Shown piece by piece: positions 7,848 through 14,590 of a stretch of 33,812 bases of DNA (within the stretch, counting starts at the first letter, position 1; the number at the start of each line of letters is the position of its first letter). The translations under genes and the position numbers were made by a program. The stretch spans positions 1 to 33,812 of the forward strand of contig NZ_CANMQT010000023.1 in assembly GCF_947500065.1 (NCBI RefSeq), written 5' to 3'. The notes under the pieces were generated by a model, which had not been told where the DNA came from, searched no databases, and worked only from the letters and a program-made list of their open reading frames with translations. This stretch comes from an uncultured Aquimarina sp. GTDB lineage: Bacteria > Bacteroidota > Bacteroidia > Flavobacteriales > Flavobacteriaceae.

Positions 7848-8033
7848 TTATAAAGTAAGATCTTCTATTTCTGCGATAGGAGCATTTTTTATTACCGAGT
7901 CTATTCCTTTTTCACATCCTTGTTTAGAGGAATACCCTTCGCTAGTTGCTATGATCTCTCCGTTACCAGCTTGGAGGTTAAATTGAAATTCACCATTTTT
8001 TCTTTTAGTAATTTTGAATTTTGGATTTGCCAT
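7848..8033 (-). CDS. DUF1508 (YegP-like) small protein
   Basis: A 61-aa single DUF1508 domain: KFKITKRKNGEFQFNLQAGN, EIIATSEGYSSKQGCEKGI and SVIKNAP are all conserved family signatures. Escherichia coli YegP carries two such domains; single-domain versions are common in Bacteroidetes. The fold is a small beta-beta-beta-alpha unit and the biochemical role is not established. It is monocistronic, with its own terminator at 7768-7797. A TAGGTTT...AAACCTA inverted repeat (8040-8070) lies just upstream of the start. Confidence 0.93.
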   Translation of the reverse strand: MANPKFKITKRKNGEFQFNLQAGNGEIIATSEGYSSKQGCEKGIDSVIKNAPIAEIEDLTL

Positions 8034-8174
8034 AATAATTAGGTTTATATATTAATAGATAACAAACCTAATTTCATTTGAGAAGAATTCTTTGTGGATT
8101 ACCACAATGGCAGAAATTTTATTAGTTCTTATATAGTATGTTTCAATATAAATATTCCAGGTAACCTATCTTTA

Positions 8175-8738
8175 TCATTCAATTAACCCACGTTTTTTTA
8201 ATCTTACAATATGTTTATTGAGATTTTTTTCTATTTGAAATAATCGCATAACAGGAGAAGTAAAAGCACTTGTAGTTTTGGATGCGAAATCTTTCAAGGA
8301 GTCTAATGCTTGAGCATAGTTTTCGTTGATTATAAGCTGGAGATCAAGTTGATATTCTGATTTAATCTTTTCTTTTAATCTTGTCAATTCAGAGTGAGTA
8401 TTATATTTTGCAGTTTTGTTACTTATTTTGACAATTGGGGACCAAAGCATTGGGATAACCGTGAATCCTTCAAAATAGGTTTTTGCATATTCAATATCCT
8501 TTTTAAATTTAGAATAAAACCGATTATAGTCATCTGGCCTTTTATTAGTTACATATTGTAAACCTCCCGTATGTGTTGCAACCTCACATACATAAATTTT
8601 CTTGTCAATAAGTTTTATACCAACTACATCAATTTCTCCTTGTATATCAGGATTGACTATGTTGTAAGTAATAAAATCACAACCCAAAATGTTTTTTAAG
8701 AACTCTCCACAGATTTCTTCTCCTATGTTTTGCTTCAT
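8175..8738 (-). CDS. PD-(D/E)XK-like protein at end of signalling operon
   Basis: A 187-aa cytoplasmic protein. The N-terminal half has the order of a restriction-endonuclease-like fold: helix with E7/E8, then QGEIDVVGI (D37) and a strand IYVCEVATH with E52. The usual lysine two residues after the Glu is Ala54, so catalysis is uncertain or may use another residue. The C-terminal half is helical and basic (KKRGLIE end). It begins 12 bp after the response-regulator gene and is therefore probably the last gene of the lipoprotein-kinase-regulator operon. Family not recognised by name. It could be a DNA-binding relative of HsdR/RecB-like nucleases. Confidence 0.7.
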   Translation of the reverse strand: MKQNIGEEICGEFLKNILGCDFITYNIVNPDIQGEIDVVGIKLIDKKIYVCEVATHTGGLQYVTNKRPDDYNRFYSKFKKDIEYAKTYFEGFTVIPMLWSPIVKISNKTAKYNTHSELTRLKEKIKSEYQLDLQLIINENYAQALDSLKDFASKTTSAFTSPVMRLFQIEKNLNKHIVRLKKRGLIE

Positions 8739-8750
8739 TTAATTATATAA

Positions 8751-9422
8751 TTAAGAAATTAATCCCATCCCATCTACCAGATGAATTAATTGAACGGTAG
8801 TCTTAGCATCAAAGTCCTGTCGTAGTTTACGAATGCGATCCTCAATAGAGCGTTTACTATTAGGTTCAATGCCTTTTTCTGCGAATTGGTAACTTATTTC
8901 ATCTTGCTTATACCCATTAGCTAATAGTCGGAGTAATTGTATTTCGTAGTGATCTAGTTGCGTCACATTTTTTTGATGTAAAGCATTTTTAGATACAGGA
9001 CAACTAAAAGAGTTTCCTTCGTATACTTGGGTAATCCCTTTTTTTAACTCTGATAATCCATACAACCCTTTACAAACATAGCCGTCTATGTGATTGTTTT
9101 CAAAAAGGGATTTGATAATTGCAGGCTTGTCTTCACCGCTAAACACGATGATCTTTATATTGGGCTGAATATTTTTTACTACTTTAATAAGTTGTTTGCC
9201 TGTTTTGATTCTATGAGATATCCGAGTATCCAAATTAAATGACAAGTCACTAATTAATAGCTCATAGGGCTGATCATGTTTTATAGCTTCCTTTATTCTT
9301 GATAATGTTTTGTCACAAGATTGTGTAGTCTCTACAGCCGCTTGGGTGGATGTACTTATGGATGATACGATCCCAAGATTTTCACTATCAATATCCTCAG
9401 CAATAATAATTTTCTTAAACAT
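8751..9422 (-). CDS. LuxR/NarL-type response regulator
   Basis: A 223-aa response regulator. The receiver domain (1-125) has the acidic pair E9/D10, phospho-acceptor D59 (LLISDLSFN), S95 in IIVFSGED and K118 in YVCKG. The output domain (about 153-220) is helix-turn-helix-like: LDHYEIQLLRLLANGYKQDE, then RSIEDRIRKLRQDF as recognition helix and VQLIHLVDGMGLI. The gene starts 12 bp after the histidine kinase stop, so kinase and regulator form a cognate pair. It probably controls its own operon and/or the divergent genes from 11827. The long loop at 20-37 makes the receiver slightly larger than usual. Confidence 0.9.
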   Translation of the reverse strand: MFKKIIIAEDIDSENLGIVSSISTSTQAAVETTQSCDKTLSRIKEAIKHDQPYELLISDLSFNLDTRISHRIKTGKQLIKVVKNIQPNIKIIVFSGEDKPAIIKSLFENNHIDGYVCKGLYGLSELKKGITQVYEGNSFSCPVSKNALHQKNVTQLDHYEIQLLRLLANGYKQDEISYQFAEKGIEPNSKRSIEDRIRKLRQDFDAKTTVQLIHLVDGMGLIS

Positions 9423-9434
9423 GGTCTTTTGGTA

Positions 9435-11270
9435 TTATGGGGCGAATTCAATACTAGCTTTAAAACCTTCTTGCGGTTTGGTGTCAAATGTAATTGTTCC
9501 TTTCATTTCTTTGATGCGGTTTTCCACATTATGTAGACCGTTTTTTCTTTTTTGAGGATCATTCATATTCATACCGATACCATTATCAGTATATTTCACA
9601 ACAATATTCTTTTTCTCTTTTACAATACTCACAGAAACTACGGTAGCTTTACTATGTTTTTTCATATTGGTTAATAGTTCCTTTAGTGCCCAATACAATG
9701 CAACTTTTTTATGTTCGCTGATAGTGATCCAAAAATCATCATCAAGCTTTTTTGTAAATATTTTTATTTCCTGATTTCCATAGGAGTTTAGGAGGGATAA
9801 TAATTCATCACCATATTCTGCACCTGTCTCTATAGTATGATCCCTAGAGAAATCTCTTACCTTATGGTAAACAGCATCCAATCCGTCAATTATGTTGATA
9901 TCGTTTGAACTTTTTATGGAGTTATTTTCATTTTGCAATTGTGACATTAGATAAAAAACATCATTACCCACTTCGTCGTGTAACTTTTTGGAGAGTCTTT
10001 TTTCTGTAGTATGGCGTTCTAATATTTTTTCTTTTCGGTGCCTGGTTCTTAGGTAGAAGAATAGGTAAATAGAGGATATGATTACTAAAATAGTAGCACT
10101 TGCAAAAAGAAGTTTTTGTGAAGCTTCTTTTTGTCTTAATGCTTCCAAACGCAAGTTTTTATTTTCTTCTGTAATTCTTTTTTTATCTAAAATCAGGTTT
10201 TGTTCTCTTAACTCATCTGTTCGAAATTTTATTTTCGCAAATTGATTTTTAGCTTTATCTCTGGCCGTATATATACTATCCGTTAACCTTTCGAATTCAA
10301 TTGCTTCTTTTTTAGGATTTTCCTTTAGGTCAATCAAATAGGAGAGTGCTTCTGTTTTTGATGTGGAATTTTTTAATATAATAGCAATTTGATAAGCCTT
10401 ATTGGCATGGAACAATGCTTTTTTGTCCTCATTCCTTTCTTGATAATACTCTGTAAGATGAATATTGCTAGCAAATTGACCAGAGAGGTCTTTTATATCT
10501 ACTCTAAGTTTTAATGCTTTTTTTAATTCTTTTTCTGCTTCTGGATAATTTAGTTTTGATTTAGCATATGCTAGATTTCCAATAAATTTAGCTTTTTGAT
10601 TTAATTCTTTAGAGGGGATTGATACTTTAATAAGCTTTGATAAACTATCAATTGCTTTTTTATAGTTTCCAAGTTTAATATCTACATTAGCAATATTACC
10701 TTTAATAACGGCAATTTTCATTGGATCTATTGATATTTCTAACGCTTTCAAATACCATTCTTTAGAATCTTGATAATTTTTAAGCTCTTTTGTTGTAATA
10801 CCTAGAATATTATATAATCCTAACCTGTGTTTATCTCCTATTGAATCAGGGAGTGATTTGCTTAAATTTAAAGCTTGTATTGTCGTGTTTTCACTAGAAT
10901 TAAAATCACCTAATTTTTTTTGAATACTGCTGATAAATCTTAATTTATCAACTGCTCTGGACGTATCTCTGCGAATCAAGTTTAATTCTTTTGATCTAAT
11001 ATAGAATTGGGTAGATATAAATGAAGAATTGTTTAACCTATGATATTGAGCTAATTTATCATAAGATTTTAGAATATAGAAGGTATCCTTAATTAATAGA
11101 GCACCTTTTAATAAATCCTCTGCATAAATAATCGCGCTATCCATTTTATTCTGTTTTCTCAAAGAAGAACTCTTTTTAGAAAGAATTTTAAGATAATCTG
11201 AATCAATATCTTTTTGAGAATACGAAGCGATTGTTATAAAAAAGAGGAATGATACAATGATATGTTTCAT
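9435..11270 (-). CDS. TPR sensor histidine kinase (HisKA_3 type)
   Basis: A 611-aa membrane kinase. A signal peptide (1-19) leads into a periplasmic TPR array (about 25-315; helices with GDF, GNYKKAIDSL and EKELKKALKL signatures). A coiled coil (325-385) follows, then one membrane segment (387-407). The cytoplasmic part has the DHp motif KKLHDEVGND with H431, an N-box ELLTNMKKHSKAT (N535), the G1 box DNGIGM (562-567) and G2 KNGLHNV (577-583). This is the NarX/DesK-type HPK7 architecture, widespread in Flavobacteria, in which the TPRs bind an unknown ligand or protein. It is followed after 12 bp by its regulator and preceded by a small lipoprotein that could be its periplasmic partner. Confidence 0.92.
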   Translation of the reverse strand: MKHIIVSFLFFITIASYSQKDIDSDYLKILSKKSSSLRKQNKMDSAIIYAEDLLKGALLIKDTFYILKSYDKLAQYHRLNNSSFISTQFYIRSKELNLIRRDTSRAVDKLRFISSIQKKLGDFNSSENTTIQALNLSKSLPDSIGDKHRLGLYNILGITTKELKNYQDSKEWYLKALEISIDPMKIAVIKGNIANVDIKLGNYKKAIDSLSKLIKVSIPSKELNQKAKFIGNLAYAKSKLNYPEAEKELKKALKLRVDIKDLSGQFASNIHLTEYYQERNEDKKALFHANKAYQIAIILKNSTSKTEALSYLIDLKENPKKEAIEFERLTDSIYTARDKAKNQFAKIKFRTDELREQNLILDKKRITEENKNLRLEALRQKEASQKLLFASATILVIISSIYLFFYLRTRHRKEKILERHTTEKRLSKKLHDEVGNDVFYLMSQLQNENNSIKSSNDINIIDGLDAVYHKVRDFSRDHTIETGAEYGDELLSLLNSYGNQEIKIFTKKLDDDFWITISEHKKVALYWALKELLTNMKKHSKATVVSVSIVKEKKNIVVKYTDNGIGMNMNDPQKRKNGLHNVENRIKEMKGTITFDTKPQEGFKASIEFAP

Positions 11271-11313
11271 TCCTCTAAATTAATAAAAGTATTGGGAATT
11301 ATCCCGTTAATAG

Positions 11314-11469
11314 TTAATCTTCATCTTCTTCTTCAGGAAGGATTTCTCCATCTTCCCCTTCGGTGGCTAATTCTTCGATAGCAATTTCTTCTGCTAAATC
11401 AGAGGTTGTACAAGAAAATATTGACATGGTAAACATTACTATTGCTAAAATTACAAATGAATTTCTCAT
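11314..11469 (-). CDS. Small acidic lipoprotein, first gene of signalling operon
   Basis: A 51-aa protein using ATG at 11469; a longer frame beginning with TTG at 11496 adds nine unlikely residues. The signal sequence MRNSFVILAIVMFTMSIFSC ends in a lipobox, with Cys20 lipidated. The mature peptide is only about 32 residues and almost entirely acidic (EEIAIEELATEGEDGE, then PEEEDED). It lies 44 bp upstream of the TPR kinase start on the same strand. A lipoprotein of this size and charge next to a periplasmic TPR sensor suggests a ligand, inhibitor or accessory of the kinase, but nothing proves this. Confidence 0.75.
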   Translation of the reverse strand: MRNSFVILAIVMFTMSIFSCTTSDLAEEIAIEELATEGEDGEILPEEEDED

Positions 11470-11498
11470 CTTTTTTTGTTTTAAAAAATTTGACAATA

Positions 11499-11573
11499 GT
11501 GTTGCTGTCCGGAGATTAAATCCAGAGAATTATTACCGGTAACAACACCGTTAAATGAGAAAAGGCCTTTTCT
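11499..11573 (-). promoter_or_regulatory. Structured leader of the lipoprotein-kinase operon
   Basis: On the minus-strand transcript a GTGTTG...CCGG / CCGG...CAACAC stem (11548-11499) encloses a 22-nt loop just upstream of the lipoprotein start. Further upstream, AGAAAAGGCCTTTTCT (11558-11573) is a perfect 16-bp palindrome followed by a C/T-rich stretch. Together with the promoter near 11726 this gives a leader of about 250 nt. An attenuator or protein-binding RNA is possible. No known riboswitch was recognised. Confidence 0.35.
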
Positions 11574-11725
11574 GTTTTTGAGAAGTATGTTTGGAAATAA
11601 TCAGACAGAAAAAGCTTGTTGTACTTCTCGGATCAACTCACAGATCCTGTCTTATATTTCCAGTTTTGAATTAGTTTGTATACATTTGTCTTGATATCTA
11701 TTCAAGACTTGAACTAAGTCTGAGA

Positions 11726-11733
11726 CAAAGATA
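11726..11733 (-). promoter_or_regulatory. Bacteroidetes -7 box for the signalling operon
   Basis: Read on the minus strand this is TATCTTTG, a full match to the TAnnTTTG -7 consensus. A TTG (11757-11759) lies about 23 bp further upstream, slightly farther than usual for the -33 box. It would transcribe the lipoprotein, kinase, regulator and nuclease-like genes. Confidence 0.55.
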
Positions 11734-11762
11734 TACCCACGTTACCCCACTACAGGCAAGTA

Positions 11763-11789
11763 ATTCGGATCATTCGGATGAATTCGGAT
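11763..11789. promoter_or_regulatory. Three direct repeats of ATTCGGAT
   Basis: ATTCGGAT occurs at 11763-11770, 11772-11779 and 11782-11789, so spacings are 9 and 10 bp, about one helical turn. The cluster sits between the minus-strand promoter at 11726 and the plus-strand start at 11827. That is where a regulator such as the neighbouring response regulator could act on both directions. Confidence 0.5.
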
Positions 11790-11826
11790 TATTAGTTCAA
11801 ATTCGTATAAACTTTATTTAATAATT

Positions 11827-12648
11827 ATGCCTGTACCTATATTTGAAGATTATAAAAAGGAAATTTTAAAGCATTATGTTAGAGTCAAAAATGATCCTAA
11901 TCATCAATTAAATCGATTTTTAAATAAACTTACTCCTGGAAAAATTAAGAGTGCTAGTAGGATTGTTTTTGAAATAGAAAACAATACGCAAGACACTCAT
12001 ACATTATCTTCTTTTTTTAAAGTTCCAAAGGACAAAGATTTTTTAAAGCTTTTGGATACTGTAGACGCAGATAAACTTATTCCCGTTAGACAATTTCTTA
12101 ATCAAAAGACGAAAGAACCGAGAGAAGAGGTAGTTGAATACGCAGCTTGGTTATTAGATTTTAAGCCAAGACCTTACTCTGAGTTTAGAAGAAATGATGA
12201 TATAGATTTACCAAAAAAGGGTTTAGCCAAACTAAAAATTACTGAAGAGAAGCCTAAAGGCACTAAGGAAAATACTAGACGACCACCTCTAGATACTATT
12301 AAGATTACAATTAGTATTTTTTTTACTATCGTGGTTATAACATACTTAGGATATAACTGGCAAAAAAAGGAATGCATGACCTGGTCAGAGGATCATTATG
12401 AAAAAGTAGAATGTAATACAAAAGAGATTAGTATTAGTTATAATCAAGATTGGGTAGATAATTTCATAAAAGCAAAAAATGATACTATCGAAGATTTCTT
12501 TAAAGAAGGAGGAAAACCTTTATATTGGTACTATAAAGAAAATAATGAGATAGAACTTTTTACTTTATCAGGTAAACATCCTGAAAACGGAAAAGAGTTA
12601 AAACCGATTACAGAAAGGATCATACGTACATATATTCATAAAGAATAA
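11827..12648 (+). CDS. Single-pass membrane protein, unknown family
   Basis: A 273-aa protein without a signal peptide. Residues 1-125 form a cytoplasmic helical domain (FEDYKKEILKHYV, LIPVRQFLNQKT, VVEYAAWLLDFKPRPY). A basic linker (128-153) follows, then one membrane segment (about 158-176, ITISIFFTIVVITYLGY). The outside domain (180-273) starts with a Cys pair in CMTWSEDHYEKVEC (183/196). It continues with strands and an aromatic PLYWYYKENNEIELF motif. I recall similar 'CMxWxxDHY...C' domains in flavobacterial membrane proteins but know no function. It precedes the Hint protein by 4 bp, so the two are translated as a pair, and it is divergent from the kinase operon. Confidence 0.75.
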   Translation: MPVPIFEDYKKEILKHYVRVKNDPNHQLNRFLNKLTPGKIKSASRIVFEIENNTQDTHTLSSFFKVPKDKDFLKLLDTVDADKLIPVRQFLNQKTKEPREEVVEYAAWLLDFKPRPYSEFRRNDDIDLPKKGLAKLKITEEKPKGTKENTRRPPLDTIKITISIFFTIVVITYLGYNWQKKECMTWSEDHYEKVECNTKEISISYNQDWVDNFIKAKNDTIEDFFKEGGKPLYWYYKENNEIELFTLSGKHPENGKELKPITERIIRTYIHKE

Positions 12649-12652
12649 GCCA

Positions 12653-13912
12653 ATGAACAAACCACTCACATACATATTCCTGATAGCAGCTCAGATACTT
12701 ATCGCCCAAGACGTCAAGACACTTACTCCCACTATAGAAAATTTAGATCATCTTAGTGTTGCAGGAGAGAAAGAATTTAATCGCAATCTAAAAGCCTGTG
12801 AAGCTATTTGGGAAAAGATGGAAAATGGGGTTGATTATACTGATTTAACAGCTGTAGAGAAAAAAACCATAGACAACGTAGATGAGACGATGGTAAACTA
12901 TTGGGATATAGAAGGACAGGGATGTAGTTGGTATTGCGGAGGTGGTCCAGCTACTCAGACAGCTTCTTCTACATTGGATTCGCAGGGAGCAATCGATTAT
13001 AAGGCAGATAACATACATGATCTCAATTATAAAAATGTTTGGGTAGAAGGTGTTGCTGGATATGGTGTTGGAGAATATATAACCTATGGATTTCCTCAAT
13101 CAAGCCCCAGAATAACAGAAATTATTGTAGTTAACGGCCATGTAAAAAGTGAAAAAGCTTGGCGAAATAACAGTCGGGTAAAAAAGCTAAAAATGTACAT
13201 AAAGGGACAGCCTTATGCGATACTAAATCTTACTGATCAGCGTGCAGCACAACATTTTAAAGTAGATACCATTGGCTTCTTGGATCGGGATATAGATTAT
13301 GTAGCAGCTAAAAAACTCCCTCAATGGGAAATGAAATTCGAAATTCTGGAAGTATACCCAGGAGAAAAATATGAGGATACCGTGATCTCAGAAATCTATT
13401 TTGATGGGATTGATGTGCATTGTTTTGCAAAAGGAACCATGATTACCATGGCTGATCACACTCAGAAACCTATTGAGTTATTAGCATTGGGTGATAAAGT
13501 ACTGTCTTACAATCAACAGACGCAGCAACAGCTAACTGCTAGCATAAAAGAATTGGCAAATCCCATACATGACAATCTGATTACAATTTCGTTAGAAGAC
13601 GGAACCTCCATTACGTGTACTACCGATCATCCGTTAATGTCTGTTACCAGAACGTGGTTGTCCTATGATCCACAAAAAACCAAAGCGGACTACACCTATA
13701 ATTCTGTTAATAAATTACAAGTAGGAGCTGTATTATTAGGTGTAGACAGAGCGCTTACAATTACTGCTATAACAGCTAACGATAAAACGCAACCTACCTA
13801 TACTATAGTTAGATTAGATAAGGGGAATACTTTTTATGCAAATGGAATTCTGGTTGGTACAGAAGAACTGCGTGAACAAAAGGTTTGCGAGAAACACCAA
13901 ATCACTAAATAG
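12653..13912 (+). CDS. Secreted glycan-binding-like protein with terminal Hint domain
   Basis: A 419-aa protein. Signal peptide 1-18. Residues about 90-255 resemble the NADase-type glycan-binding (discoidin-like) domain: CSWYCGGGP, a TASSTL...NIHDLNYKNVWVEG stretch, GEYITYGF, then ITEIIVVNGH and KLKMYI strands, ending ISEIYFDGIDVHC. Residues 257-405 form a Hint domain: C257 in HCFAKGT at the splice position, LLALGDKVLSY, the TxxH motif at 323-326 (TTDHPL), and TFYANGILVG near 393. The last motif normally ends in His-Asn but here reads Gly-Thr, and only 18 residues follow. Cleavage at Cys257 with release or transfer of the N-terminal domain is therefore conceivable, as in Hedgehog proteins, whereas protein splicing is not. 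Operon with the membrane protein 4 bp upstream. Confidence 0.85.
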   Translation: MNKPLTYIFLIAAQILIAQDVKTLTPTIENLDHLSVAGEKEFNRNLKACEAIWEKMENGVDYTDLTAVEKKTIDNVDETMVNYWDIEGQGCSWYCGGGPATQTASSTLDSQGAIDYKADNIHDLNYKNVWVEGVAGYGVGEYITYGFPQSSPRITEIIVVNGHVKSEKAWRNNSRVKKLKMYIKGQPYAILNLTDQRAAQHFKVDTIGFLDRDIDYVAAKKLPQWEMKFEILEVYPGEKYEDTVISEIYFDGIDVHCFAKGTMITMADHTQKPIELLALGDKVLSYNQQTQQQLTASIKELANPIHDNLITISLEDGTSITCTTDHPLMSVTRTWLSYDPQKTKADYTYNSVNKLQVGAVLLGVDRALTITAITANDKTQPTYTIVRLDKGNTFYANGILVGTEELREQKVCEKHQITK

Positions 13913-13933
13913 ATGTGTTTGAGTATGAGTAAG

Positions 13934-14112
13934 CAATTCCCCTCTTGAGACCTGTGCTGAGCCCTTCGATAAACTCAGGACAAGCTCTGTCGAAGTAAGG
14001 GAAGCCGAAAGGAAGGGGTGTGTTAGTATGCGTAAACCAGTTTTCATGCTTCCATGAATAACACATCCAAGTATTTCTAATCCAGTAAGCTGAATTGAAG
14101 TACTATCCCTCA
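13934..14112. repeat. Dispersed palindromic element with nested REP
   Basis: This is a diverged copy of the element found three times at 18110-18830. It begins AATTCCCCTCTTGAGA, contains GGGGTGTGTTAG...GAATAACACA (an inverted repeat), and ends AAGCTGAATTGAAGTACTAT. Between the two palindromic parts sits a REP unit (CTGAGCCCTTCGATAAACTC to CTGTCGAAGTAAG, about 13958-13998). The same REP occupies the same site in the third copy at 18.6 kb. Confidence 0.75.
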
Positions 14113-14199
14113 CCAAACAAAAAAACTACACAAAAACACCGTATATTAGAGTAACATTTTAGTCAATTATGTTACTTACTAAAAGATACACTATTACAT

Positions 14200-14589
14200 A
14201 TGATATTAACGATACAAGACACGACCATAGGCGGTGATCTATTAAATGAAATAGAAATCGCTGTACAAAACGAAAGAACTACGGTAAAGGAAATCATTAT
14301 GAGTCGGGTAGCGGCAGAGGTAAACAGTTATAACGATAAACTACCTGAGTATTTTAAAGGACTCGTACAACCTTCTGAGGCAGAAAAAACACTCAATGGA
14401 TTTAAGCTAAAAACCAGAAAGAAAATAGATGCAGAACAGCAAGCATATATCGCTCTGGAAGCTTTTCAGCAGAATGGTTTTTTTGTACTTATCGATGATC
14501 AGCAAGCAGAGGACTTGGATCAGGAAGTATTGGTAGCAAAAGATACGAGCGTGAGTTTTGTGAAGTTAACAGCATTAGTAGGAGGATAG
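14200..14589 (+). CDS. DUF4132-partner protein with C-terminal Gly-Gly
   Basis: A 129-aa cytoplasmic protein. The first 45 residues (ILTIQDTTIGGDLLNEIEIA, then TTVKEIIMSRVAAEV) give a strand-turn-strand-helix order reminiscent of a beta-grasp fold. The rest has LNGFKLKTRKKIDAEQQAYI, a helix, strand FFVLIDDQQAEDL and a final VSFVKLTALVGG. I recall relatives located next to DUF4132 genes but no assigned function. The protein ends in Gly-Gly, as ubiquitin-like modifiers do. However, the two Gly codons (GGAGGA) also form the Shine-Dalgarno sequence of the next gene, 1 bp away, which is an alternative reason for their presence. Tight coupling predicts a complex with the DUF4132 protein. Confidence 0.75.
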   Translation: MILTIQDTTIGGDLLNEIEIAVQNERTTVKEIIMSRVAAEVNSYNDKLPEYFKGLVQPSEAEKTLNGFKLKTRKKIDAEQQAYIALEAFQQNGFFVLIDDQQAEDLDQEVLVAKDTSVSFVKLTALVGG

Positions 14590-14590
14590 T

